Source of the DNA: Acidimicrobiia bacterium
GTDB lineage: Bacteria; Actinomycetota; Acidimicrobiia; Acidimicrobiales; Bin134
Length of the DNA stretch: 64,000 bases
Reading direction: 5' to 3'
Assembly: GCA_022819825.1 (NCBI GenBank)
Contig: JAJEGM010000038.1
Coordinates: forward strand, 1 to 64,000
Positions 24,414 through 33,411 of the stretch are shown here, piece after piece. How positions within the stretch are numbered: position 1 is the first letter of the stretch; every line of letters begins with the position of its first letter. The notes below the pieces were generated by a model. It was not told the DNA's origin. It saw only the letters and a list, made by a program, of their open reading frames with translations, and ran no database searches. The translations under genes were made by a program, and so were the position numbers.

Positions 24414-25319
24414 CTACAACCCCATGTCGTGGTAGTCGGGGACCTCGTAGCGGCCGATGGCCTCGGCTCGGCGGTGGAGGAGGGCGACGGTGTCCTCGAT
24501 GTTGCGGCCGATGATGAATCGGCGCTGCTCCACGCAATCGACCACGAAGTTTCCGTGTTCCACCAGGTCGGCCACCTCGGGCTCGTAACCCCGGACCTCG
24601 GTCAAGATGTCTTTGAGCTCTTGGAAGGTCATGCTGCGCCGCCCGGTGGCGTCGCCTACCCGGGCGAAGTGGTCCGGGCGGTTGCGCTGGGCGGTGAACA
24701 GCCCAGTGTCCAGCATGCCGCCCGACGGGTAGAGCACCGAGGCCCGAAGATCGCTGCCCTCTCGGATCAGGTTGATGTGTACGGTCTCGGTGAAGCAGCT
24801 CACCGCGGATTTGGAGGCGGCATACACCGACGCGGTGGGCACGGGGGCGAAGCCGCCATCGCCCGACGAGGTGTTGATGATCTGGCCGGGCTCGCCGCCG
24901 GCCAGCATGCGGGGCACGAACTCGGTGGTGCAGATGGCCACTCCGAACACGTTGACGCTGAAGCACCACCGCCAGTCGTTGGGCTCCTGCTCCCAGGGCT
25001 TTCCGCCCCCGCCGGAGGTGACCCCGGCGTTGTTGAAGAGCAGGTTGCAGCGCCCGTGGGCGTCGTACACGTGGTCGGCCAGGGCGGCCACCGAGCCTTC
25101 GTCGGCCACGTCGGTGGGCCAGCCCGACACCGGGCCCAAGTCGGACAGCTCGGCCACGGTGGCCTCTGTGGTGTCGGCCTCGATGTCGGCGATCACCACC
25201 GTGGCGCCCCGCCCCAACAGAGCGGTCACGACGCCCTTGCCGATGCCGCCGGCCCCGCCGGTGACCACCGCCACCATGCCGTTTACGTCGAGACGCTCAG
25301 TTGGGGTTTCGCTGCTCAT
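24414..25319 (-). CDS. Short-chain dehydrogenase/reductase
   Basis: A 301-residue classical SDR with TGGAGGIGK, NNAGVTSGGG, NTSS and catalytic YAASK. The extended C-terminus of about 70 residues is longer than the usual 250-residue form. It should interconvert an alcohol and a ketone with NAD(P). It is the last gene of a minus-strand series of two SDRs, an arylsulfatase and this SDR, with a 63-base gap to the sulfatase. Substrate unknown. Confidence 0.85.
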   Translation of the reverse strand: MSSETPTERLDVNGMVAVVTGGAGGIGKGVVTALLGRGATVVIADIEADTTEATVAELSDLGPVSGWPTDVADEGSVAALADHVYDAHGRCNLLFNNAGVTSGGGGKPWEQEPNDWRWCFSVNVFGVAICTTEFVPRMLAGGEPGQIINTSSGDGGFAPVPTASVYAASKSAVSCFTETVHINLIREGSDLRASVLYPSGGMLDTGLFTAQRNRPDHFARVGDATGRRSMTFQELKDILTEVRGYEPEVADLVEHGNFVVDCVEQRRFIIGRNIEDTVALLHRRAEAIGRYEVPDYHDMGL

Positions 25320-25382
25320 GGTGACTCCCGTGTTAGGCCGAACCGAAGTGGTCTAGCAGTTTTTTCGCTACCGGCCCAACGG

Positions 25383-27674
25383 TCAGTCGGCGTTGAGGGA
25401 TTCCCGGGCGATCTGGGCCGGATCGGGGGGAGCCGCGCTGGGCGTGGTGATGTCGATATGGGAGATGACGCCGGTCCAGCCGAACGGAGGCTGGTAGTCG
25501 TCGTTGACCGGGAAGCCGGTGTCGTGGCCGATGATCAGCCCGGTGCCCCCGTTCTGCCACGAATTGGGGAACGTACGGTCGAGCTCCAACCGGGCGGCTA
25601 CCTCACCGTCGACCAGCAGCTCGACGGTGCTCGAAGCCGGAGAGGTCGGCTGGTACCGGCATCCCAGACTGGTGGCGTCTACGGCAACTGTCGGGGCGGC
25701 CAGGCGGAACTGGTCGCCCGACAGGCACATGCCCAGTACCAGAGAGCCGTCCAAACCGTAGAGGGCCAGTCCGCTGGTCCAATCGCCCATCGCCCACAGG
25801 ATGCCCTCAGCCCCGATCGCCCCCACCGTCGCTGAGGCCTCGATGGTGAAGCCGCGCACCAGCACCGGCATCACCTCGTCGGCCACCCGGCCTGCCCCCG
25901 GTCGATAGCGCACTTGGGCGGGGGGCGGATAGGCCGGCGGGTAGATGGCAGGCATCCGCCCGGCGTAGCCGTCGTCGAGGGGCAGCACCCCGTAGCGCTC
26001 GGCGGCGGCCCACCAGGCCGATTCGAGCTCGGCCAGTTTCTCGGGGTGCTCAGCGGCCAGGTCATGGGCTTCGGAGAAGTCGTCGTCGAGGTTGAAAAGG
26101 GCCCAGGTGTCGTCGGTGAACGAGCGGCTCCCCTCCATGAGCGCAACCTCGTCGCCGTGGGCTTCGGCCACGTGGTCGGTGGTGGCCTTCCAGCCGTCCA
26201 GGTACATGGCCCGCGACCCCTGAACCTCGAAGTACTGCTCTGATCGGAGGGAGAGGGCATCAGCAGCATCGAACGTGGTCGCCAGGCTGGCCCCGTGCAT
26301 CGGCGTCTGGGCCACCCCGTCCACCGAATCGGGAGCGTCCACCCCGCACAGCTCCAATACCGTGGGGGCCAGGTCGATGGCGTGGCAGAACTGGGTGCGC
26401 ACCTCGCCTCGGGCGGCGATGCCCGCGGGCCAGTGCACCACCAGCGGAGTGCGGGTTCCGCCCAGCCAGGCGTAGCGCTTCCACAGCCGGAACGGGGTAT
26501 TGCCAGCCCACGCCCAACCCCAGGCGTAGTGATTGTAGGTGCGGGGACCGCCCAACTCGTCGAGCCACTCCAGGTTGGCGGCCACCGACTCGGGCAGGCC
26601 TTTGGTGAACCGGTGCTCGTTCACCGATCCCACATGGCCGCCCTCGGCGCTAGCCCCGTTGTCGGAGCACAGCATGACCACCGTGTTGTCCAGCTCGCCG
26701 ATAGCCTCCAAATGGTCGATCACCCGGCCGATTTGGGCGTCGGTGTGGGAGACGAACCCGGCGTACACCTCGTGCATTCGGGCGAACAGCCGCCGGGCGT
26801 CGGCGTCCAGCTCGTCCCAGGGCTGCACCCACGAGGGCCGCTCGGTGAGCGTGGTGCCCTCGGGGGCGATGCCTGAGGCCAGCTGGCGGTCGAAGGCCCG
26901 CTCCCGCCACCGGTCCCACCCGTCGTCGAACATCCCCCGGTAGGGCTCCACCCATTCGGGCGCCACGTGGTGGGGGGCATGGGTGGCCACCTCGGCGTAG
27001 TAGCAGAAGAACGGCTTGTCAGGGGCAGCGTGCTTCTGATCGGTTATGTGGGCGATGGCCTGGTCGGCCAGATCGGCGCTGAGGTGGTAGCCGTCGTCAT
27101 AGTGGGCCGGTGGTTTCATGTAGTGCTGGTCTCGCACCAGATTGGGGGCCCAGCAGTTGGCCCCGCCGTGAAGAACCCCGTAGTAGCGCTCGAAGCCCAC
27201 CCCGGTGGGCCACAGGGTGAACGGCCCGGCCGCGCTGCGCTCGCCTCGGGGAGCGAGGTGCCACTTGCCGATGGCCATGGTGCCCCAGCCGGCGTCCCGC
27301 AGGATGCGGGGCAGCATGGCGGCCGAAGGGGGGATGCGGGCCGTGTAGCCGGGGAACCCCATGGTCATGTCGGACAAGAAGCCCATCCCAACGGCGTGGT
27401 GGTTGCGTCCGGTCAGAAGAGCGGCCCGGGTGGGTGAGCACAGGGCGGTGACGTGGAAGCGGTTGTACGACAGGCCGCCCGCGGCCAGCCGGTCGATGTT
27501 CGGCGTGGCGATGTCAGCCCCGAAACAGCCGAGCTGGGCGAACCCGGTGTCGTCCAGCAGGATGACCAGCACGTTGGGCGCCCCTTGGGGGGCTCGAGTT
27601 AGCTCGGGGGGCCGAGGGGTGGAGTCGGCCACTGTGAGCCCGATGCCGGCAGTTGGGGGAACAGAGTTAGTCAT
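25383..27674 (-). CDS. Arylsulfatase-family enzyme with C-terminal LamG-like domain
   Basis: A 763-residue protein. Metal-binding Asp41 and Asp42 lie in VILLDDTGFAQLG, and the formylglycine motif CSPTR starts at Cys79, followed by AALLTGRNHH. SDNGASAEGG holds further metal ligands. Residues after about 590 form a beta-rich concanavalin/LamG-like domain. It needs a formylglycine-generating enzyme, not in the window. No signal peptide is seen, so a cytoplasmic location is likely. It should remove sulfate from an ester, consistent with sulfated steroid or polyphenol substrates given the SDR neighbours. Confidence 0.87.
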   Translation of the reverse strand: MTNSVPPTAGIGLTVADSTPRPPELTRAPQGAPNVLVILLDDTGFAQLGCFGADIATPNIDRLAAGGLSYNRFHVTALCSPTRAALLTGRNHHAVGMGFLSDMTMGFPGYTARIPPSAAMLPRILRDAGWGTMAIGKWHLAPRGERSAAGPFTLWPTGVGFERYYGVLHGGANCWAPNLVRDQHYMKPPAHYDDGYHLSADLADQAIAHITDQKHAAPDKPFFCYYAEVATHAPHHVAPEWVEPYRGMFDDGWDRWRERAFDRQLASGIAPEGTTLTERPSWVQPWDELDADARRLFARMHEVYAGFVSHTDAQIGRVIDHLEAIGELDNTVVMLCSDNGASAEGGHVGSVNEHRFTKGLPESVAANLEWLDELGGPRTYNHYAWGWAWAGNTPFRLWKRYAWLGGTRTPLVVHWPAGIAARGEVRTQFCHAIDLAPTVLELCGVDAPDSVDGVAQTPMHGASLATTFDAADALSLRSEQYFEVQGSRAMYLDGWKATTDHVAEAHGDEVALMEGSRSFTDDTWALFNLDDDFSEAHDLAAEHPEKLAELESAWWAAAERYGVLPLDDGYAGRMPAIYPPAYPPPAQVRYRPGAGRVADEVMPVLVRGFTIEASATVGAIGAEGILWAMGDWTSGLALYGLDGSLVLGMCLSGDQFRLAAPTVAVDATSLGCRYQPTSPASSTVELLVDGEVAARLELDRTFPNSWQNGGTGLIIGHDTGFPVNDDYQPPFGWTGVISHIDITTPSAAPPDPAQIARESLNAD

Positions 27675-27689
27675 GGTGCGCTCGAGGAT

Positions 27690-28442
27690 TTAGCGCCGCG
27701 ACCGGTAGTCGCTGCCGGGGATGGAGGCGAACGGGAAGGGCTCGGGCGCCCGGCCCTTCAACAGTGCGAAGCACTCGCCGGTGAGGCCAGAGTCGAGGAT
27801 GGCCATGGCCGCCTCGGCCACCTCCTCAGAGTCCATGATGACCATGCCTGCGGCTTCAAGGCGGTCTCGGTTGCCGCCCAAGAATCCGGTGCCCACCGTG
27901 GCCGGGCAGACGGCGTTGAGGCTGATGCCCTGCTCGGCGAGGTTGGGAGCAGCGCTGCGCACCAGGGCGGCTATGGCGTGCTTCGACATCGAATAGCCCA
28001 AATCCACCGGCAGCGGGCTGAAACAGGCCATCGAGCCGGTAACCAGCACATGGCCGCCCCCGGCCGCCTCCAGCAGCGGTACCGCAGCCCGCAGGCCGAA
28101 CACCACGCCGTGCTGGTTGATCCCGATGATGCGCAGATAGTCGTCGTCGCTCATCTCGGCGATGTCGCCCAGCCCCATCATGACCCCCGCGTTCAGGTGG
28201 GCCACATGCAGATGGCCGGGGTCGTCGGCCAGTTCCGCAGCCAGCGCGGTCCAGGCCGCAGAGTCGGCCACATCGAGGTGTTGGTACTGCCCGCCGATCT
28301 CATCGGCCACCTGCTGGCCGGCGTCGTCGGCCACATCGGTGCAGACCACCCGGGCACCGGCCTCGGCGTAGCGGCGAGCGCAGGCTTCGCCGATGCCCGA
28401 GGCTGCTCCGGTCACCAGGGCGGTCTTTCCCGACAGGTCCAC
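27690..28442 (-). CDS. Short-chain dehydrogenase/reductase
   Basis: A 250-residue classical SDR, normal length. TGAASGIGE, a NAGVMM strand, a catalytic Ser in VTGSMACF and the YSMSK motif are all present. It starts two bases after the stop of the upstream SDR gene and ends 15 bases before the sulfatase start, so the three are one transcript. The product should be an alcohol dehydrogenase of unknown substrate. Confidence 0.85.
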   Translation of the reverse strand: MDLSGKTALVTGAASGIGEACARRYAEAGARVVCTDVADDAGQQVADEIGGQYQHLDVADSAAWTALAAELADDPGHLHVAHLNAGVMMGLGDIAEMSDDDYLRIIGINQHGVVFGLRAAVPLLEAAGGGHVLVTGSMACFSPLPVDLGYSMSKHAIAALVRSAAPNLAEQGISLNAVCPATVGTGFLGGNRDRLEAAGMVIMDSEEVAEAAMAILDSGLTGECFALLKGRAPEPFPFASIPGSDYRSRR

Positions 28443-28444
28443 GA

Positions 28445-29320
28445 TCAGCCCCCGGCTTTCTCGGCGCCGCGGGCGAAGGCGTCCTGAGTCTCAAGATCGT
28501 ATAGGCCGTTGATGAACTGGAGCGGGGGCTTGGTGGTGTACTCCTCCTCGGCCTGGCTGGGCATGATCTTCTCCCGGTGGCGCAGGTCCCACATGCTCTC
28601 GCACCGTCCGGAGTAGTCGTCGGGCTGCTCCAGCATCCAGATGATGCCGTCGGCGGGCACCGAGGTGGGCTCCCAATCGGTGAGATCGATATCGCCCATG
28701 TTGGCCAGAGTGCCCTCAGAGGCCACCGGGATGTCGATCCGGAAGCAGTTGACGGCGACGCGGTCGGGATAGAGCTGGCGGGCCAAGTCGGTGGTCATCC
28801 GCTCCAGGGCCAGCTTCGACATGCCGTAAGACATCAGGCCCGGCACCGGGCGCAGCGCGGCCTGCGACGAGAGGCTGAGGATGCGCCCCCGACCCGCGGC
28901 CCGAAGGTGGGGCAGGGCGGCCCGCACGGTGAGCAGCGGGGCGCGCAGGTTGATGTCCATGATGAGGTCGTAGCGCTTGAGGGGAATGTCCACCTCGCCC
29001 ACGAAGGTGACCGCGGCGTTGTTCACTACCACATCGAGTCGCCCCCACGCCTCCATCGGAGCAGCCACCATGGCCTCGATGTCATCAGCCGAGGTCAGGT
29101 CGGTGGGCACGGCGAGGGCCTCGCCCCCGGCTTCGATCACCGTCTCGACCGTCTCGTCGATGGTGCCAGGAAGCGGCTTGGGCGAAGCCTTGGTGGATCG
29201 GGCCGCGCACGCCACTCTGGCCCCCTTGGCCGCGGCGGCCACGGCGATGGCCGCGCCCACCCCCCGACTGGCCCCGGTGACCAGCACAACTTTCCCGGCC
29301 AGGTCGTAATGCTCAGACAT
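28445..29320 (-). CDS. Short-chain dehydrogenase/reductase
   Basis: A 291-residue classical SDR with TGASRGVGA, NNAAVTF, a catalytic Ser in LSLSSQ and YGMSK. The final 40 residues extend past the Rossmann fold and include WMLEQPDDYSGRC. It is the first gene of the SDR/SDR/sulfatase/SDR operon and is divergent from the TauD-type gene across 65 bases. An NAD(P)-linked oxidation of a ring or side-chain hydroxyl is the likely role. Confidence 0.84.
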   Translation of the reverse strand: MSEHYDLAGKVVLVTGASRGVGAAIAVAAAAKGARVACAARSTKASPKPLPGTIDETVETVIEAGGEALAVPTDLTSADDIEAMVAAPMEAWGRLDVVVNNAAVTFVGEVDIPLKRYDLIMDINLRAPLLTVRAALPHLRAAGRGRILSLSSQAALRPVPGLMSYGMSKLALERMTTDLARQLYPDRVAVNCFRIDIPVASEGTLANMGDIDLTDWEPTSVPADGIIWMLEQPDDYSGRCESMWDLRHREKIMPSQAEEEYTTKPPLQFINGLYDLETQDAFARGAEKAGG

Positions 29321-29385
29321 CAGCGCTCCATGGCATGCGTCGCTACCCTAACGAATGACGTTGACTAGGCCGGAGTGGAGCCGGA

Positions 29386-30234
29386 GTGGGCGAGTATCAG
29401 CATCTGACGGTGGCGCCGGTGGGCGGCTGCATCGGCGCGGAGATAAGCGGGGTAAACCTCGGCGACGACTTGGCCGATGAGGTGGTGGCCGAGATCCGCC
29501 AGGCATGGCTGGCCCACCTGGTGGTGTTCTTCCGCAACCAGCACCTGACCCTCGACCAGTTCTCGGCCTTCGCCCGCCGCATCGGCACCCCTGGCCGCTA
29601 TCCGTTTGTGCCCGGCCTGCCCGACCACCCCGAGATCATCGAGGTCAAGAAGCTGCCCCACGAGACCGTCAACTTCGGCGGCATCTGGCACACCGACACC
29701 GCGTATCTGGAGCGGCCGCCGATGGCGTCGATGCTCCTGGCTCGGGAGGTACCGGCCGCGGGCGGCGACACCGAGTTTGCCAACATGTACGCGGCATACG
29801 ACGCGCTGTCCGACGGGCTCAAGGAGTTCCTGGGGGGCCTGCGGGCCGTGAACAGCTCGGCGATGGCCGATGTGTCCAAGACCCGGGAAGACCGCATTGC
29901 CGACGCCACCAAGGCCGGCCACACATCAACCGAGAGCTATGAAGCGGTCCATCCGGTGGTTCGCACCCACCCGGAAACCGGCCGCCCGTCGCTCTATGTC
30001 AACGTGGCCCACACCGCCCGGTTCGAGGGCATGACCGAAGAAGAGAGCCAGCCCCTGTTGAGGTTCCTGTTCGCCCATCAGGCCCGCTCGGAGTTCACCT
30101 GCCGGTTCCGCTGGGCGCCGGGGTCGCTGGCCCTGTGGGACAACCGCTGCGCCATGCACAACCCCATCAACGACTACCACGGCCAGCTCCGGGTCATGCA
30201 CCGCATCACCTTCGAGGGCGACGAGCCCCGCTAG
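29386..30234 (+). CDS. TauD/TfdA-family Fe(II)/2-oxoglutarate-dependent dioxygenase
   Basis: A 282-residue dioxygenase of usual length. The iron ligands are His102 and Asp104 (WHTDTAY) and His258 (CAMHNPIND); Arg273 in RITFEGDEPR should bind 2-oxoglutarate. It would hydroxylate a substrate with loss of CO2 from 2-oxoglutarate, possibly releasing sulfite, an aldehyde or an ether fragment. The start is GTG 29386 with GGAG close upstream. It sits alone on the plus strand next to a sulfatase operon, which makes a sulfonate or sulfate ester substrate possible. Confidence 0.87.
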   Translation: MGEYQHLTVAPVGGCIGAEISGVNLGDDLADEVVAEIRQAWLAHLVVFFRNQHLTLDQFSAFARRIGTPGRYPFVPGLPDHPEIIEVKKLPHETVNFGGIWHTDTAYLERPPMASMLLAREVPAAGGDTEFANMYAAYDALSDGLKEFLGGLRAVNSSAMADVSKTREDRIADATKAGHTSTESYEAVHPVVRTHPETGRPSLYVNVAHTARFEGMTEEESQPLLRFLFAHQARSEFTCRFRWAPGSLALWDNRCAMHNPINDYHGQLRVMHRITFEGDEPR

Positions 30235-30265
30235 GCGATTCGCCGGGTTGACCCCGGAGGCCAGC

Positions 30266-31828
30266 TCAAACGATCCGCGAATCCGAATCAGAGGGCCAGT
30301 AGCGATCCCGCAGGTAGCGCTTCATCAGCTTGCCGTTGGGGTCGCGGGGCAGCGACTCGTCGAAGTCCACTCCCCGGGGGCACTTGAAGGCGGCCAGCCG
30401 GTCGGCGCACCACGCCAACAAAGCAGCCTCGGCGTCGGCGCCCGCCCGCCCCGGTTCCACTAGCTGGACCACCGCCCGCACCTCCTCGCCCAGGTCGTCG
30501 TTGGGCACCCCGATCACGGCTGCGTCGGCCACCTCGGGGTGCATGATGAGCGCGTCCTCGATCTCTTGGGGATAGATGTTCACCCCGCCGCTGATGATGG
30601 TGTGGGCCACCCGGTCGGTGAGGTACAGGTAGCCCTCCTCATCGAGGCGTCCCATGTCGCCCAGCGTCCGCCATCCGCTGGGGTGGGCGGCGGCCGCGGT
30701 GCGCTCGGGGTCGTTGTGGTATTGGAAGTCCCGCCCCCCGTCGAAGTACACCACCCCGACCTCGCCAGTGGGCACCTCAACGCCGTCGGGGCCAACGACG
30801 TGTACCGGTTGCAGCGGCCGCCCCACCGAGCCGGGGTGGGCCAGCCACTCCTCAGAGGTGATGGCGCTGTGGCCGATGTCCTCGGTGCCGGCGTAGTACT
30901 CGAACAGGATCGGCCCCCACCACTCGATCATCTGCTGCTTCACCTCCACCGGGCAAGGGGCGGCGGCGTGGATGGCCAGTTGCAGGCTGGACACATCGGC
31001 GGCCTCGCGCACTTCGGCGGGCAGCTTCAGCATCCGGGAGAACATGGTGGGCACGAACTGGGCATGGGTAACCCGGTGCTGGCCGATGAGCCGAAGGCAG
31101 TCGGCCGGGTCGAACCGCTCCATGAGCACCACGGTGCCCCCCACCCGATGCACGCACATGCAGAACACCAGCGGGGCCGAGTGGTACAGGGGCGCGGGCG
31201 ACAGGTACACGCTGGTGCGGTCCACCCCGTAGTTGCCCATGGCCAGGGCGGTCTGCACCGCGGGGTTGGCCGGATCGCCGATGCCGGTCTGGGCCGTGGG
31301 CTTGCGGATGCCCTTGGGCCGGCCGGTGGTTCCTCCCGAGTACACCATCTCCCGGCCCTCGCCCTCATCGGCGATGGGCGCGACAGGCAGATCAGCGGCG
31401 GCCTCGGCCACGCACTCGAAACCGGCCACCGGGTCGGCGCCGGTGGTCAGGCGCACCGGCACCCGGGCCAAATCCAGATCGGCCACCACCGGGGCGGTTC
31501 GACCCGACGCCACCACCGCGGCGGCCCCGCAGTCGTTGAGCACGGCCTGCACTTCGCCCGCAGTGAGGTGGTAGTTGATCGGCGTGTAGATCAGCCCGAC
31601 CAGCTGCGCGGCCCACAACACCGCCATCGACTGCGAGGTGGTCTCCGACACGATGGCCAGGTGATCACCGGCTTCGAGGCCCCGAGATCGGAGCAGGTGG
31701 GCCAACCGATTGGCCTCCTCGTCCAGCTCCCGGTAGGTGATCACCTCGCCGGTGCGGCCCATGATCACCGCCGGGTGGTCGGGCGCCTGGGCTGCGAACC
31801 GGCGGGGATGGAGCATCTCCGAGTCCAT
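30266..31828 (-). CDS. Acyl-CoA synthetase (AMP-forming)
   Basis: A 520-residue ANL-family ligase. The ATP-binding P-loop is YSGGTTGRPKG; YYAGTEDIG is the adenylate motif; the hinge is GWRTLGDMG; the C-terminal Lys is in NGKLMKR. It activates a carboxylic acid to its CoA thioester via an acyl-AMP. It faces the aldehyde dehydrogenase gene divergently (97-base gap) and is convergent to the dioxygenase. ATG 31828 and an ATG four codons later are both possible starts. Confidence 0.87.
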   Translation of the reverse strand: MDSEMLHPRRFAAQAPDHPAVIMGRTGEVITYRELDEEANRLAHLLRSRGLEAGDHLAIVSETTSQSMAVLWAAQLVGLIYTPINYHLTAGEVQAVLNDCGAAAVVASGRTAPVVADLDLARVPVRLTTGADPVAGFECVAEAAADLPVAPIADEGEGREMVYSGGTTGRPKGIRKPTAQTGIGDPANPAVQTALAMGNYGVDRTSVYLSPAPLYHSAPLVFCMCVHRVGGTVVLMERFDPADCLRLIGQHRVTHAQFVPTMFSRMLKLPAEVREAADVSSLQLAIHAAAPCPVEVKQQMIEWWGPILFEYYAGTEDIGHSAITSEEWLAHPGSVGRPLQPVHVVGPDGVEVPTGEVGVVYFDGGRDFQYHNDPERTAAAAHPSGWRTLGDMGRLDEEGYLYLTDRVAHTIISGGVNIYPQEIEDALIMHPEVADAAVIGVPNDDLGEEVRAVVQLVEPGRAGADAEAALLAWCADRLAAFKCPRGVDFDESLPRDPNGKLMKRYLRDRYWPSDSDSRIV

Positions 31829-31882
31829 CGGCGGGACGATAGTTGCTCATGCTGTCCGAGGGGTTCTCGGCCGAATCCCGGC

Positions 31883-31917
31883 TATAGGGTGAGGCCAGCT
31901 TTGAGCAAACAGGGAGA
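31883..31917 (+). promoter_or_regulatory. Promoter and Shine-Dalgarno of the aldehyde dehydrogenase gene
   Basis: TATAGGGT (31883-31890) resembles a -10 box. GGGAGA (31912-31917) precedes ATG 31926 by eight bases. The implied leader is about 30 bases. No clear -35 element is visible. Confidence 0.35.
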
Positions 31918-31925
31918 AATCAGCC

Positions 31926-33392
31926 ATGTGGTATGAAGAAAAGCTGTTGGTCGACGGGGAGCTGAGGGCCGCCGAAGGGGGCGGCGTGTTCGAGACGCTG
32001 AACCCCGCCACCGAGGAGGTGCTCGGGGTGGCCGCCAACGCCACCGATGCCGATGCGGTGGCCGCAGTGGCCGCCGCCCGCCGAGCATTCGACACCACCG
32101 ACTGGGCCACCGATCACGACTTTCGGGCCAAGTGCCTGCGCCAGTTCCATGCCGCGCTGGAGAGCCATCTCGAAGAGATGCGTGATCTCACCGTGGCCGA
32201 GGTGGGCTCTCCGGTGATGCTCACCTACGGCGGCCCGCAGCTCGAAGCGCCGGTGGGGTCGGTCAAGTGGGTGGCCGACATGATGGACGGCTACCAGTGG
32301 TCCGAAGACCTCGGCGTGGTCGAGTCCTACGGGGGCCACCACCGGCGGTGGATCGAGCGGGAGGCTGTGGGCGTGGTGGCCGCCATCACCGCCTACAACT
32401 TCCCCGTGCAGCTCAACCTGGCCAAGCTGGGCCCCGCCCTGGCCGCCGGCAACACGGTGGTGTTGAAGGGGGCGCCCGACACGCCGTGGTCGGCGCTGGC
32501 ACTGGGCAATCTGATCGCCAACGAAACCGACATCCCCCCCGGCGTGGTCAACATCTTGACCTCGGCGGAGAACTCGGTGGGCGAGGTGCTCACCACCCAC
32601 CCCGATGTGGACATGGTTACCTTCACCGGCTCCACCGCTACCGGTCGCAAGATCATGGCCGCGGCCAGCGCCACGGTGAAGAAGACCTTTCTGGAGCTGG
32701 GGGGCAAGAGCGCCTATGTGGTGCTGGACGACGCCGACGTGGAATCAGCCGCCGCCATGAACTCGTTCATGATCTGCACTCACGCCGGGCAGGGGTGCGC
32801 CATCAACACCCGAATGCTGGTTCCCGCGGCCATGGCCGACACCGCGGCCGAAATAGTGGCGGCCACGCTGGCCAACATCCCCTACGGCGATCCCACCGAC
32901 CCCTCCATGATGATGGGACCCCTCATTAACTCCCGCCAGCGCGACAAGGTCCACAAGTTTGTGACCGACGCCATCGACCAGGGGGCGAAGCTGGTAACCG
33001 GCGGAAAGCGCCCCGATCACCTGCCGGTGGGCTACTTCTACGAGCCCACCCTGCTGGCCGGCGTGGGCGAGAACGACTTGGTGGCCCAAGAGGAGGTCTT
33101 CGGACCGGTGCTGGCCATCATTCCCTATGAGGGAGGCGACGACGAGGCCGTGCGTATCGCCAACAACTCCATCTACGGCCTGTCGGGCTCGGTGAACAGC
33201 GCCGACCCCGACCGGGCTCGGGCCGTGGCCCGACAGATCCGTTCGGGCACGATCAGCGTGAACGGCGGCATGTACTACGCCCCCGACGCTCCCTTCGGGG
33301 GCTACAAGCAATCGGGCATCGGCCGGGAGATGGGCGTGGCCGGGTTCGAGGAGTTCCTCGAGATCAAGACCCTGGCTGAACCGGCCGCGTAG
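31926..33392 (+). CDS. Aldehyde dehydrogenase (NAD(P)+)
   Basis: A 488-residue ALDH-superfamily enzyme. The NAD-binding segment AITAYNFPVQLNLAK, the general base Glu in LELGGKSA and the nucleophile Cys in HAGQGCAINTR are all intact, as is the EEVFGPVLAI motif. It oxidises an aldehyde to the acid, which the next gene (acyl-CoA synthetase, 19 bases on) could activate. Substrate not defined by sequence. Confidence 0.9.
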   Translation: MWYEEKLLVDGELRAAEGGGVFETLNPATEEVLGVAANATDADAVAAVAAARRAFDTTDWATDHDFRAKCLRQFHAALESHLEEMRDLTVAEVGSPVMLTYGGPQLEAPVGSVKWVADMMDGYQWSEDLGVVESYGGHHRRWIEREAVGVVAAITAYNFPVQLNLAKLGPALAAGNTVVLKGAPDTPWSALALGNLIANETDIPPGVVNILTSAENSVGEVLTTHPDVDMVTFTGSTATGRKIMAAASATVKKTFLELGGKSAYVVLDDADVESAAAMNSFMICTHAGQGCAINTRMLVPAAMADTAAEIVAATLANIPYGDPTDPSMMMGPLINSRQRDKVHKFVTDAIDQGAKLVTGGKRPDHLPVGYFYEPTLLAGVGENDLVAQEEVFGPVLAIIPYEGGDDEAVRIANNSIYGLSGSVNSADPDRARAVARQIRSGTISVNGGMYYAPDAPFGGYKQSGIGREMGVAGFEEFLEIKTLAEPAA

Positions 33393-33411
33393 GCGGCAAG
33401 CTCAGGCCGCC

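Noticed and set aside
24429-25835. 468-codon plus-strand frame opposite the SDR and sulfatase genes
   Set aside because: It spans two real minus-strand genes and their gap, and is rich in Gly, His and Asp as expected from the complement of GC-biased codons. No start context or domain.
30539-31936. 465-codon plus-strand frame opposite an acyl-CoA synthetase
   Set aside because: Shadow of the ligase gene. The encoded sequence is low-complexity His/Gly-rich, and the ligase carries all expected motifs.
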